DNA of 47,827 bases from an uncultured Blautia sp. (GCA_934424575.1 CAKRXU010000019.1:1-47827), one strand, 5' to 3'; shown: positions 1-7,237, counted from the stretch's first letter. The notes: generated by a model from the letters alone, not told the origin. Made by a program: numbers and translations.

Positions 1-72
1 GCAGGGGATGAGAGAATCGAACTCCCACCAAAGGTTTTGGAGACCCCTATCATACCATTTGACCAATCCCCT
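1..72 (-). tRNA. tRNA-Trp (anticodon CCA), 3' end at window edge
   Basis: Read on the minus strand, it folds as a cloverleaf: acceptor AGGGGAT with ATCCCCT, a D arm with GG in its loop, anticodon loop CTCCAAA (CCA, Trp), T arm GGGAG-TTCGATT-CTCTC. G73 is at position 2 and the first C of an encoded CCA at position 1, so the 3' CCA is cut by the window edge. The anticodon stem (GGGGT/ACCTT) contains two G-U pairs and is weaker than usual for tRNA-Trp. It lies downstream of tRNA-Ser on the same strand and probably shares its transcript. Confidence 0.9.
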
Positions 73-145
73 ATATTATTGGAATAGTTGCAATTTCATC
101 TGCAACAAAATGAATTATAGCAGATAATATTCTGTTTGTCAATAG

Positions 146-233
146 CGGAGATGGAGGGATTTGAACCCTCGCGCCGGTTGCCCGACCTACCGCATTTCGA
201 GTGCGGACCCTTCAGCCACTTGGGTACATCTCC
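146..233 (-). tRNA. tRNA-Ser (anticodon CGA)
   Basis: On the minus strand the acceptor GGAGATG pairs with CATCTCC, followed by discriminator G at 146. The anticodon loop is CTCGAAA, giving CGA. A long variable arm (TCGGGCAACCGGCGC region) marks it as a class II tRNA, and the T arm contains GGTTCAAATCC. CCA is not encoded. It is the first gene of a two-tRNA minus-strand unit with tRNA-Trp, driven by the promoter at 266-294. Confidence 0.96.
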
Positions 234-265
234 AGATCTGAAACAGAATGTTCTGACCATGTTCC

Positions 266-294
266 ATTATATAGTCAGATCGCGGAAAGGTCAA
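266..294 (-). promoter_or_regulatory. Promoter for tRNA-Ser/tRNA-Trp
   Basis: On the minus strand, -35 TTGACC (289-294) and -10 TATAAT (266-271) are separated by 17 bases. The predicted start lies about 25 bases before the tRNA-Ser 5' end, as expected for a stable-RNA promoter. It is divergent from the cysE promoter. Confidence 0.85.
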
Positions 295-324
295 TTCTTT
301 TTTTGCCGGGAAAAGAATCTTTTG

Positions 325-353
325 TTGACGCGAAAACAATCCTATAATATGAT
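325..353 (+). promoter_or_regulatory. Candidate cysE promoter
   Basis: TTGACG (325-330), 17-base spacer, TATGAT (348-353). It precedes a leader of about 70 bases in which TCCGCA (367-372) can pair with TGCGGA (412-417), next to the cysE ribosome binding site, with a small AATAC/GTATT hairpin inside. No T-box or other known riboswitch was recognised in the leader. Confidence 0.65.
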
Positions 354-431
354 ATAAGGAAAGAAATCCGCAGAGTAGTAATACACCGAGTATTAGCATC
401 TTTGCAGAAATTGCGGAAAGAGGTTAGATTC

Positions 432-1364
432 ATGAACAGAAAAAAAGATGTGATTCTCAAAGCCACCGAAGCTTTGACCGAGAATTATAAAAAAGAAGAA
501 TTATTTATGCCAAAGAATAACCGTGAGCTTCCAAGCAGGGCAGCGATCATTGATGTTGTCAAGCAGCTTCGTTCAGTTATTTTTCCAGGATACTTCTGGA
601 ATGATTCAGCAGCGAAGATCTTCCCGGAGCATTTTGCAGGATATCGCCTGAATGATCTTTATGACATGCTCAAAGGACAGATCGAGATCGCACTTCTGTA
701 TGCGAATCCGGAACTTGAGCAGGATGGAGCAGAGGAAGAGGCAGACCGTATCTGTTCAGGATTCTTTGAGCAGCTTCCGGATGTGCAGCAGCGTCTTCTG
801 AAGGATGTGCAGGCAGGCTTCGACGGTGACCCGGCGGCCAAGAGCAAGGAAGAGATCGTTTCTTCCTATCCAGGTCTGTTTGCAATCTATGTATATCGTC
901 TGGCTCATATTTTATATAAAGAAGAAGTTCCGTATATTCCGAGGATCATGACCGAGTATGCACATGGTAAGACGGGCATCGACATCAACCCGGGCGCAAC
1001 GATCGGCGACTATTTCTTTATCGACCATGGAACTGGCGTTGTTATCGGTGAGACAACGGAGATCGGACGCAATGTGAAGCTTTATCAGGGTGTGACTCTT
1101 GGTGCGCTTTCTACCAGACAGGGACAGCAGCTTGCCAATGTCAAACGTCATCCAACGATCCGTGACAATGTGACGATCTATTCCAATGCATCTGTACTTG
1201 GCGGTGAGACTGTGATCGGAGAAAATACGATCATCGGTGGTAACACCTTCATTACAGAATCCATTCCGGCAAATACCAAAGTCAGTGCCAAGAGCCCGGA
1301 ACTTGTGATCAAGAAATCAAGAAGTGCCGTTTCCAAGACAGATGTCTGGGACTGGGAAAACTAA
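432..1364 (+). CDS. cysE: Serine O-acetyltransferase (CysE/EpsC type)
   Basis: Transfers acetyl from acetyl-CoA to L-serine to give O-acetylserine, the first step of cysteine synthesis in the cytoplasm. With the start at ATG 432 it has 310 residues: an alpha-helical N-terminal part (about 1-170) and a left-handed beta-helix of hexapeptide repeats (about 180-290). Asp184 (GIDINPG) and His199 (IDHGTG) sit 15 residues apart like the catalytic D143/H158 of E. coli CysE, and the VKRHP segment follows. The length matches the longer EpsC-like form of Clostridia and Bacteroides, not the short B. subtilis form. I chose ATG 432 because AAAGAGG precedes it by 8 bases; an in-frame TTG at 402 has no such site. 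No sulfhydrylase gene is adjacent. Confidence 0.93.
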   Translation: MNRKKDVILKATEALTENYKKEELFMPKNNRELPSRAAIIDVVKQLRSVIFPGYFWNDSAAKIFPEHFAGYRLNDLYDMLKGQIEIALLYANPELEQDGAEEEADRICSGFFEQLPDVQQRLLKDVQAGFDGDPAAKSKEEIVSSYPGLFAIYVYRLAHILYKEEVPYIPRIMTEYAHGKTGIDINPGATIGDYFFIDHGTGVVIGETTEIGRNVKLYQGVTLGALSTRQGQQLANVKRHPTIRDNVTIYSNASVLGGETVIGENTIIGGNTFITESIPANTKVSAKSPELVIKKSRSAVSKTDVWDWEN

Positions 1365-1434
1365 GTCATTTTATGTATATAAAAACAGGAAAAAATATAA
1401 AATAAAAAAAATTGAAAAAATTTAAAAAAACCTG

Positions 1435-1463
1435 TTGACAAATACTGAGTAATAAGATATACT
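1435..1463 (+). promoter_or_regulatory. Strong promoter for the tRNA-Gly pair
   Basis: Perfect -35 TTGACA (1435-1440), 17-base spacer, -10 TATACT (1458-1463), preceded by a very A/T-rich UP-like tract (1380-1430). The leader that follows can close a stem ATATCG (1467-1472) with CGATAT (1508-1513) ending right before the tRNA 5' end, a plausible RNase P substrate leader. Confidence 0.9.
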
Positions 1464-1514
1464 CAATATCGTTGAAGCGAGCGAAACACAAACGCAACGC
1501 AAGCACAGCGATAT

Positions 1515-1585
1515 GCGGGTGTAGTTCAATGGTAGAACACCAGCCTTCCAAGCTGGATACGTGGGTTCGATTCCCATCACCCGCT
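1515..1585 (+). tRNA. tRNA-Gly (anticodon TCC)
   Basis: Acceptor GCGGGTG pairs with CACCCGC, anticodon stem CCAGC/GCTGG with loop CTTCCAA (anticodon TCC), T arm GGGTTCGATTCCC. The discriminator is T1585 and CCA is not encoded. Five bases separate it from the next tRNA-Gly, so both come from one precursor. Confidence 0.96.
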
Positions 1586-1590
1586 CTTAT

Positions 1591-1663
1591 GCGATAGTGG
1601 CGTAGTTGGTAACGCGCGACCTTGCCAAGGTCGAGACCGCGGGTTCGAGCCCCGTCTATCGCT
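1591..1663 (+). tRNA. tRNA-Gly (anticodon GCC), copy 1
   Basis: Acceptor GCGATAG pairs with CTATCGC, anticodon stem CGACC/GGTCG with loop TTGCCAA (anticodon GCC), T arm CGGGTTCGAGCCCCG, discriminator T. CCA is not encoded. It is identical over all 73 bases to the minus-strand copy at 34281-34353. It ends the transcript started at 1435-1463. Confidence 0.96.
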
Positions 1664-1666
1664 CTT

Positions 1667-1700
1667 AAGGACTCTGAGAATTCAGAGTCCTTTTCTTTTT
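1667..1700 (+). terminator. Rho-independent terminator of the tRNA-Gly unit
   Basis: Perfect 11-bp stem AAGGACTCTGA (1667-1677) with TCAGAGTCCTT (1682-1692), loop GAAT, then a T-rich tract to 1700. Confidence 0.93.
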
Positions 1701-1734
1701 GTTCTGTACATCTGAGGGCTGTCAGCATAGATCT

Positions 1735-1953
1735 TCAGCTGACTTTTTCTTCGCCTGCAGTCGTCATTCCATAGAAAGAAAAAAGATAGAGACCACAGAG
1801 ACCAACCAGAGCATAGATGATTCTGGAAAGCCAGCTCATACTTCCGAACAGAAGGGCAACGAGGTTCAGATTAAAAAATCCGATCAGCCCCCAGTTCAGA
1901 GCTCCGATAATAGAAATTGTCAGTGCAAAACAATTCAGAAATTTATTTCCCAT
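1735..1953 (-). CDS. DUF378 family small membrane protein
   Basis: A 72-residue hydrophobic protein with two predicted transmembrane segments (about 5-30 and 42-62). The motif GALNWGLIGFFNLNLVALL is the hallmark of DUF378 (YuzA-like) proteins; their function is unknown. AAGGA precedes the ATG on the minus strand. It sits alone between the tRNA-Gly unit and the terminator of the DUF5067-like gene; a weak promoter-like pair (TTGCTT, 17 bases, TACAAC) lies just upstream. No clear own terminator was seen. Confidence 0.85.
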   Translation of the reverse strand: MGNKFLNCFALTISIIGALNWGLIGFFNLNLVALLFGSMSWLSRIIYALVGLCGLYLFSFYGMTTAGEEKVS

Positions 1954-2002
1954 AGATGATCATCCTTTCCTTGTTGTTGTAATCTTTAGTATCCCAGAAA
2001 GC

Positions 2003-2040
2003 AAAAAAAATATTCGCAGCAAAAATGCACTGCGAATATT
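2003..2040 (-). terminator. Terminator of the DUF5067-like gene
   Basis: Perfect 11-bp stem AATATTCGCAG (2009-2019) with CTGCGAATATT (2030-2040). On the minus strand it runs into eight T residues (complement of 2003-2010), 15 bases after the stop codon of the gene ending at 2056. Confidence 0.9.
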
Positions 2041-2055
2041 TTTTAAAAAATCAAT

Positions 2056-3171
2056 TTACTGAACTTTGAGGATCTGAGATGTAATTGTTCCACCGCCAAT
2101 CGTGAAAGCTTCGCCTGCCTGGATCGTTACGTCGGACTGATCCTTGAGTGTAAATGCCTGGCAGACATTTACAGTCTGTCCTGGATTAACCTCTGCCATG
2201 AACTGGTCTACAGCAGTGTCGTTTTCTGCGAGGATCGCAGCTTCCAGAGTCTGTCCATTCTGTGTTGCCTGGAGATTGACATCTACCATGGCGCTGGAAG
2301 GTGAACTTCCGTTGTTGGTGTAATCATAGTAGACAAGGATGCAGGAATTTCCGGCATAGTCCTTGGTAACACGGCATTTGGTATAATGGATAGTGAATTT
2401 GTCATTGCTCATATCAATGGTGCTGTCAGAAGTTGGCTGTGCATCAAGGTTTCCGAAATCAGAATTTTCAATCTCAGAGAGAGACTGATTGATCTCATCC
2501 TGTACGTTGGTGAAGTTTGCAGACATTACTTTGACAGTTTCTGCATCGAGGGAAACAACTTTCCATTTGCCGTTTGCCTCGATCAGAGGGTAGTCAATAT
2601 CAACTTCTGTATACTTGTCCTCGACAGAACCGGATTTCTCCTCGAGAAGAGAAGCAAGTTTCTGCTGAGTTTCTTCCTCTGTCATTGTCTCTCCTGCAAA
2701 TGCAGTGGAAACGATCTGCTTGAGGAATTCTGTGATGGTTTCTTTGTAGATATCAGCACCGTCAATGTATTTGATATGTGCAGTGACAGTTGCTGTTCCG
2801 TTCTGGATGTTAAACTTGGTTTTCTTGATCTCGAAGGTCATCTTCTGGTTGATGGTCTTGAAGAAGTTGGTATAAGCGGTACTTGTAATATCCGCGTTAT
2901 CCAGTGCAGACATGTCATTGCTCTGCAGAAGGTCCTTCATACCATCAAAGTTCATCGCCTGAACATTTTCGAGATAGTTCTTGGTTGTAGAGATCGGTTT
3001 CTGTCGTTCCATGAAATAGTACGCTGCCGCTCCGGCGACTGCAAGAACAAGAATGATCAGAAAGACGATTAGTCCTGCTTTCTTTTTTTTCTTTTTGGGA
3101 ACTCTGATCTCTTCTGTTTCGGTAGCAGAAGCAGTATCAACAGTTTCTGGTTTATTTTTATTTTTTCGCAT
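2056..3171 (-). CDS. Membrane-anchored extracellular protein, DUF5067/DUF5105-like
   Basis: A 371-residue protein: charged cytoplasmic N terminus with a lysine run (26-31), one transmembrane helix (about 32-53), then an extracellular part. Residues about 55-230 look like the DUF5105/DUF4878 type fold found in clostridial lipoproteins; the C-terminal ~110 residues (FTIHYTKCRVTKDYAG, YYDYTNNG, PGQTVNV) look like a DUF5067/DUF4352 immunoglobulin-like domain. The family assignment is from memory of these patterns, so the DUF labels are tentative; the topology is clear. AAAGGAGG precedes the ATG by 6 bases. It is divergent from the alpha/beta hydrolase and shares its -35 region. Function is unknown. 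Confidence 0.82.
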   Translation of the reverse strand: MRKNKNKPETVDTASATETEEIRVPKKKKKKAGLIVFLIILVLAVAGAAAYYFMERQKPISTTKNYLENVQAMNFDGMKDLLQSNDMSALDNADITSTAYTNFFKTINQKMTFEIKKTKFNIQNGTATVTAHIKYIDGADIYKETITEFLKQIVSTAFAGETMTEEETQQKLASLLEEKSGSVEDKYTEVDIDYPLIEANGKWKVVSLDAETVKVMSANFTNVQDEINQSLSEIENSDFGNLDAQPTSDSTIDMSNDKFTIHYTKCRVTKDYAGNSCILVYYDYTNNGSSPSSAMVDVNLQATQNGQTLEAAILAENDTAVDQFMAEVNPGQTVNVCQAFTLKDQSDVTIQAGEAFTIGGGTITSQILKVQ

Positions 3172-3190
3172 TATTGCCTCCTTTTTTTCT

Positions 3191-3242
3191 ATTATAGCAG
3201 AGGAGAGCCTTACTTGACAAGGACAATTGCAGGCTCTAAAAT
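3191..3242. promoter_or_regulatory. Divergent promoters sharing one -35 box
   Basis: Plus strand: TTGACA (3214-3219), 17-base spacer, TAAAAT (3237-3242), reading into the alpha/beta hydrolase. Minus strand: TTGTCA (3220-3215), 18-base spacer, TATAAT (3196-3191), reading into the DUF5067-like gene. The two -35 boxes occupy the same seven base pairs on opposite strands, so RNA polymerase should be able to use only one at a time. Confidence 0.75.
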
Positions 3243-3303
3243 TAGTCTTAACAACAGAAAGAAAATGAGGGGATTTCTTTTTTACAAAGAGGAGGAAGTG
3301 CTT

Positions 3304-4233
3304 ATGGCAAAAAAATACGAGGATTTTTTCCGGTCGGAAGCGGACGGGCTGGAGATCTCAGTCTTGTGTATCTGCCCGGAGGAGAAGTCGTATCGGGGGA
3401 TCGTTCAGCTTGTTCACGGGATGTGTGAACACAAGGAACGTTACATACCATTTATGGAATATCTTGCAGAACAGGGATTTGTGACCGTGATCCATGACCA
3501 CAGAGGACATGGAAGGAGTGTCCGTTCCAAAGATGATCTCGGATATATGTACGGCAGCGGAGCTGAGGGAATGCTCAAGGACATTGCGAAAGTAAATCAT
3601 GACATCCGCAAATATTTCCCGGATCTTCCGCTGATCCTGATGGGACACAGTATGGGCTCGCTGGCAGTGAGGGCTTTTGCAAGTGAACATGATGACTGTC
3701 TGGATATGCTGATTGTATGCGGTTCACCGAGCGAAAACAAGGCAAGGATCCTTGGCAAAGTGATCGCAGCGGCAGAGGGTAAAGTTCTGGGATATCGTCA
3801 TAAGAGCCATGTGCTGGAATCACTTTCTTTCGGTTTCTATGTATGGAAATTTCGAAAGGAAGGCAACAAAAATGCCTGGACCTGTTCAGATCCGGCGGTC
3901 TATCAGGCGTACACAGATTCCGAATTGTGCGGATTTACCTTTACAGACGATGCGTACATAGCACTTTTTGACCTTATGAAAAAAGCCTATGACATCCATA
4001 AATGGAGCTGCAAAAATCCAAGAATGCCGGTGCTTTTTATCAGCGGAGCAGAGGATCCGTGCCTTGGGAATGTTCGTAAGTTTGCCGGGGCAGTCCATGC
4101 GATGAGGCGAGCGGGATATCTGGATGTAAAAGGCAAGCTTTATCCGGGAATGCGCCACGAGATCCTGAATGAAAAGGGCAAAGAAAGAGTCTGGAGAGAT
4201 GTTGTGATCTATATGAAGAAAAAAGGATTTTGA
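3304..4233 (+). CDS. Alpha/beta hydrolase (serine aminopeptidase S33 / monoacylglycerol lipase-like)
   Basis: A 309-residue cytoplasmic hydrolase of the Hydrolase_4 type. The nucleophile elbow GHSMGS carries Ser116, with Asp251 (SGAEDP) and His285 (GMRHEIL) completing a triad; VHGMCEHKERY and DHRGHGRS are the oxyanion-loop region typical of lysophospholipase or monoglyceride lipase relatives. The substrate cannot be told from sequence, but a lipid ester is likely from the family. I chose ATG 3304 because GAGGAGG precedes it; an in-frame upstream TTG at 3214 would overlap the promoter. No signal peptide. Confidence 0.9.
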   Translation: MAKKYEDFFRSEADGLEISVLCICPEEKSYRGIVQLVHGMCEHKERYIPFMEYLAEQGFVTVIHDHRGHGRSVRSKDDLGYMYGSGAEGMLKDIAKVNHDIRKYFPDLPLILMGHSMGSLAVRAFASEHDDCLDMLIVCGSPSENKARILGKVIAAAEGKVLGYRHKSHVLESLSFGFYVWKFRKEGNKNAWTCSDPAVYQAYTDSELCGFTFTDDAYIALFDLMKKAYDIHKWSCKNPRMPVLFISGAEDPCLGNVRKFAGAVHAMRRAGYLDVKGKLYPGMRHEILNEKGKERVWRDVVIYMKKKGF

Positions 4234-4294
4234 TATCCGGTGAATAAAAATCTGTTTTTTCTGAAATCCTAAAAACAAAAACGGAGATGTGGAT

Positions 4295-4444
4295 GTGAGG
4301 AAAAAACAGATTTTTATGATGTTTTTGCTGGCAGTTTCCCTGACTTTAGCAGGGTGCCGCGGTGAGAAGCAGAGAGAAGAAGAGGAACTGTTCGTGAGAC
4401 AGGTAAGTGAAGAGGGCATGTGCTCTCTTTTTTATTTATCTTGA
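4295..4444 (+). CDS. Very short lipoprotein-like ORF, possibly a gene remnant
   Basis: A GTG-started 49-codon ORF beginning MRKKQIFMMFLLAVSLTLAG and followed by Cys21: a basic start, hydrophobic core and lipobox LAGC, i.e. a textbook lipoprotein signal peptide. The mature part has only 29 residues and is rich in Glu and Arg. CGGAG lies 8 bases before the GTG. The last third overlaps a terminator hairpin (4411-4433) and its stop overlaps the malQ -35 box. Either it is a tiny lipoprotein or the 5' remnant of a deleted lipoprotein gene; I cannot decide. No similar mature sequence is recognised. Confidence 0.4.
   Translation: MRKKQIFMMFLLAVSLTLAGCRGEKQREEEELFVRQVSEEGMCSLFYLS
4411..4433 (+). terminator. 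Terminator downstream of the alpha/beta hydrolase
   Basis: Stem AGAGGGC (4411-4417) with GCTCTCT (4422-4428), one G-U pair, loop ATGT, then a T run to 4433. It lies within the 3' end of the short lipoprotein-like ORF. Confidence 0.7.
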
Positions 4445-4470
4445 CTAAATGGGTATGGTATTGGTATAAT
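4441..4470 (+). promoter_or_regulatory. malQ promoter
   Basis: TTGACT (4441-4446), 18-base spacer, TATAAT (4465-4470), 38 bases before the malQ ATG. The -35 box overlaps the stop codon of the small upstream ORF. Confidence 0.82.
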
Positions 4471-4508
4471 GTGTTTTGTGAATATTTACCAGATTTGGAG
4501 GAAATAAA

Positions 4509-6083
4509 ATGAGAGCAAGCGGCATTTTAATGGGTATATCCAGTATACCGTCAAAATACGGAATCGGATGTTTTTCAAAGGAAGCCTATGAATTTGTAGA
4601 TCAACTGGAGCAGGCAGGACAGCAGTACTGGCAGATCCTTCCGTTAGGACCTACTGGATATGGAGATTCTCCTTATCAGTCCGTTTCTACTTTTGCAGGA
4701 AATCCGTACTTTATCAATCTGGAGGACCTGATCGAGAAGGGACTTCTGACCAGAGAGGAATGTGAATCCTGTGACTGGGGTGGAAGCGAGTCTTATGTAG
4801 ATTATGAAAAGATGTACATGTCCAGATATAAACTTCTTCGCAAAGCATATGAGAGAGCAGATCTTTCCAGGGATGAGGATTATGCAGATTTTCTGAAAGA
4901 AGAGCAGAACTGGCTGACAGATTACTGTCTGTTTATGGCGATCAAGAATGACCAGAAGGGTATCTGCTGGATCGACTGGCCGGAAGAACTCAAGGACCGT
5001 CATTCCAAAGCAGTCAAAGAAGCAGAGAAAGAGCTTGAAGAGGAGATCGATTTCTATCGTTTCCAGCAGTATTGCTTTACCACACAGTGGAGAAAGCTGA
5101 AAGCATACGCAAATGAGAAAGGTATCAGCATCATCGGCGATGTACCGATCTACGTGGCACTGGATAGCTCTGACGCATGGGCAAATCCGGAGATGCTGCA
5201 GTTTGACAAGGGTCACAATCCGAAATCCGTAGCAGGATGTCCGCCAGATGCATTTTCTGCAACAGGACAGCTCTGGGGAAATCCTCTTTATGACTGGAAG
5301 AAATTAAAAGCGACAGGATATGACTGGTGGGTGCAGAGAATGCAGCACTGCCTTGAATTATACGATGTAGTGAGAATAGACCATTTCCGTGGCTTTGATG
5401 AATATTATGCGATCCCATACGGAGAGACGACCGCACAGAAGGGCAAATGGGAAAAAGGACCTGGAATGGATCTTTTCAATACCCTGAACAAAAAGATCGA
5501 GAACCTTCGCGTGATCGCAGAGGATCTTGGATTCCTGACAAAGAGCGTTCTGGAAATGCTCAAAGAAAGCGGCTATCCGGGAATGAAAGTCCTGCAGTTT
5601 GCTTTTGATGGAAGTGAGAACAGCTCTTATCTTCCATATAAATATGAACATAACTGTGTTGTCTACACAGGAACCCATGATAATGAGACGATCAAAGGCT
5701 GGCTGGAAAACCTTCAGGGTCATGACAGAGACTTTGTAAGAGAATACATCAACTGCTATGAAGCACCGGTAAATGACTGTGTATGGGCACTGATCCGTAC
5801 AGCACTTGCAAGTGTGGCTGATCTGGCAATCATTCCGATTCAGGATTACCTCTGCCTTGGAAACGAAGCACGTATGAATACACCGGCAACTCTGGGTGAC
5901 AACTGGAAATGGAGACTGACCAAAGGACAGATTTCCGATATGACTCTGTATCATATGAGAGAGGTTACAAGGATCTATGGCCGTCTTTACAGAGAGCCGG
6001 CTGTTGAAGTGGAAGAAGAGACCGAAGCTGACGAAAAAGAAGAATTGAACAATTCTGCAAAAGATGATAAGATAAAAAAATAA
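4509..6083 (+). CDS. malQ: 4-alpha-glucanotransferase (amylomaltase), GH77
   Basis: Transfers alpha-1,4-glucan segments between maltodextrins, releasing glucose, in cytoplasmic maltodextrin or glycogen use. The 524-residue protein starts with the GH77 hallmarks GISSIPSKYGIGCF and QQYWQILPLGPTGYGDSPYQ; the catalytic nucleophile region VRIDHFRGF (Asp about 291), the acid/base in VIAEDLG (Glu about 338) and the stabiliser in GTHDNET (about 389-391) are all present. The catalytic part ends near 495; an acidic/lysine tail of about 25 residues follows, which is unusual but appears in relatives. GGAGG precedes the ATG. The next gene follows after 30 bases and may be co-transcribed. Confidence 0.95.
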   Translation: MRASGILMGISSIPSKYGIGCFSKEAYEFVDQLEQAGQQYWQILPLGPTGYGDSPYQSVSTFAGNPYFINLEDLIEKGLLTREECESCDWGGSESYVDYEKMYMSRYKLLRKAYERADLSRDEDYADFLKEEQNWLTDYCLFMAIKNDQKGICWIDWPEELKDRHSKAVKEAEKELEEEIDFYRFQQYCFTTQWRKLKAYANEKGISIIGDVPIYVALDSSDAWANPEMLQFDKGHNPKSVAGCPPDAFSATGQLWGNPLYDWKKLKATGYDWWVQRMQHCLELYDVVRIDHFRGFDEYYAIPYGETTAQKGKWEKGPGMDLFNTLNKKIENLRVIAEDLGFLTKSVLEMLKESGYPGMKVLQFAFDGSENSSYLPYKYEHNCVVYTGTHDNETIKGWLENLQGHDRDFVREYINCYEAPVNDCVWALIRTALASVADLAIIPIQDYLCLGNEARMNTPATLGDNWKWRLTKGQISDMTLYHMREVTRIYGRLYREPAVEVEEETEADEKEELNNSAKDDKIKK

Positions 6084-6113
6084 TTTATTTTTTGCAAGTG
6101 AGAGGAGAAGCAG

Positions 6114-6569
6114 ATGGAGGAACAGAACAAGCAGTCTGAACAGGAAACTTCCGGAGCAGAACCAAAGGAGCAGGGGACACCGACAAGAAGTTCCATTATC
6201 ATGCTTCTTGCAGGTGTGTATCTTCTGTATACAGGGTATAAGCTCTGTAAGGATGTACTGGATGGTGTGAATGGCAGCAGCTGGGGATTCTTTGCAGCGG
6301 GAGTCGGATTTCTGATCGTCGGAATTGTTATGCTGGTGGTTGGCGGCAGAGACCTGATGAAGAAGGACAAGGCGAAGCGTGCAGCAGAAGCCGCAGTCAA
6401 AGAAGAGATTCAGAAACAGCCGGAACCAGTGGAACAGAAGAAAAGCATGAGTATTGCACAGAGAGCACATCTGGTAGATGGACTTCATGAGGAAGTTGAG
6501 GAGCAGACGGATACACAGGAAAACAGTGTGTCTTTGGAAAAAGAGTCAGAGGATGAAAAATCTGAATAA
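6114..6569 (+). CDS. Small two-helix membrane protein with acidic tail, unknown
   Basis: A 151-residue protein: polar, Glu-rich N terminus (1-26), two transmembrane helices (about 28-45 and 57-77), then a charged C-terminal tail of about 70 residues rich in Glu and Lys. I recognise no domain. AGAGGAG lies 7 bases before the ATG, and it follows malQ on the same strand without a terminator, so it is probably the second gene of that transcript. Confidence 0.75.
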   Translation: MEEQNKQSEQETSGAEPKEQGTPTRSSIIMLLAGVYLLYTGYKLCKDVLDGVNGSSWGFFAAGVGFLIVGIVMLVVGGRDLMKKDKAKRAAEAAVKEEIQKQPEPVEQKKSMSIAQRAHLVDGLHEEVEEQTDTQENSVSLEKESEDEKSE

Positions 6570-6599
6570 ATCGTGTGAAATTACATAAAAACTAAAAAT

Positions 6600-6630
6600 G
6601 CCGCAGATTTCAGGATCTGCGGCGTTTTTT
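6600..6630. terminator. Bidirectional terminator between the malQ unit and the VanZ gene
   Basis: Perfect stem GCCGCAGAT (6600-6608) with ATCTGCGGC (6615-6623). T6 follows on the plus strand and TTTTTAG on the minus strand. The minus-strand copy also encodes the last codons (RRS and stop) of the VanZ-family gene. Confidence 0.88.
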
Positions 6631-7140
6631 GCGCTTTTTTACAACTTTCTTCGGAGCATCCGGGTTATGTAAGGTTGACCAGCAGAAAAGCTGGACGAGT
6701 ATAATTCCGATAAAAGCTCCGCTGCTGTCGATACAGACATCACGAACAGAAGGTCCGCGTCCTCCGACAAAGGACTGATGGTATTCGTCCAGTCCTGCAA
6801 ATCCCACACAGAAGATCCCGGCGAGAAGAAACAGCCAGAAACCTCTCACGCGGTAAACGTAGAGCGGGAAAGAAATGGCAACAGCCAGAAGGAAATATTC
6901 TGTCATATGAGCTGCTTTTCGCACATAGAAGTGGATCTGGTCAGCTTCATAGCTTAATTCATCGTAACTTTTGTCCTGGTGTAAAACCTCACTTTTGACC
7001 TCGACGATCTTGTAGCTGATCTTGTAACTTAATTCCCCGGACACCTCCCCGGTCTGGGCTGAAAATGAAAAGATCAGGTACATCATAAGAAGCGCAGGCA
7101 GAAAAGATAAAGGCTTTAGTAATGTAATCAGTATTTTCAT
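6610..7140 (-). CDS. VanZ family membrane protein
   Basis: A 176-residue protein with four predicted membrane segments; the pattern IFSFSAQTGEVS, FVRKAAHMTEYFLLA and GLDEYHQSFVGGRGPSVRDVCIDSSGA is characteristic of VanZ-like proteins, in which the Lys/His/Glu of KxxHxxEY and the DExHQ segment are conserved. VanZ itself gives low teicoplanin resistance, but chromosomal homologues have no settled role. The C terminus ends in a basic run (KKVVKKRKKRRRS). No Shine-Dalgarno precedes the ATG; the promoter at 7147-7175 would start transcription at or one base before the ATG. Several in-frame upstream codons exist but without a ribosome site. Confidence 0.87.
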   Translation of the reverse strand: MKILITLLKPLSFLPALLMMYLIFSFSAQTGEVSGELSYKISYKIVEVKSEVLHQDKSYDELSYEADQIHFYVRKAAHMTEYFLLAVAISFPLYVYRVRGFWLFLLAGIFCVGFAGLDEYHQSFVGGRGPSVRDVCIDSSGAFIGIILVQLFCWSTLHNPDAPKKVVKKRKKRRRS

Positions 7141-7146
7141 GGCAAT

Positions 7147-7175
7147 AATATAGCATGGGCGTTCCAAATTGTAAA
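7147..7175 (-). promoter_or_regulatory. Promoter of the VanZ gene, predicted leaderless
   Basis: On the minus strand TTTACA (7175-7170), 17-base spacer, TATATT (7152-7147). Only six bases separate the -10 box from the ATG at 7140, so the transcript would begin at the start codon. Confidence 0.6.
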
Positions 7176-7237
7176 GTCCAGGCTTAAGCACCGGGCAGGC
7201 CTGCCGCGAACAAAACGCTGGTAAGCCGGTGGGGGAT

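Noticed and set aside
1710..1745. A terminator for the DUF378 gene (GTCAGC/GCTGAC hairpin)
   Set aside because: The hairpin overlaps the stop codon region and no T run follows on the minus strand.
5358..6488. A 376-codon minus-strand open frame
   Set aside because: Antisense to malQ and the next gene, Cys/Leu/Phe-rich, no ribosome site.
7181..7230. A known riboswitch (folate or cobalamin) upstream of thyA
   Set aside because: Only a CACCGG/CCGGTG inverted repeat is present, and it lies upstream of the -10, so it would not be in the transcript.
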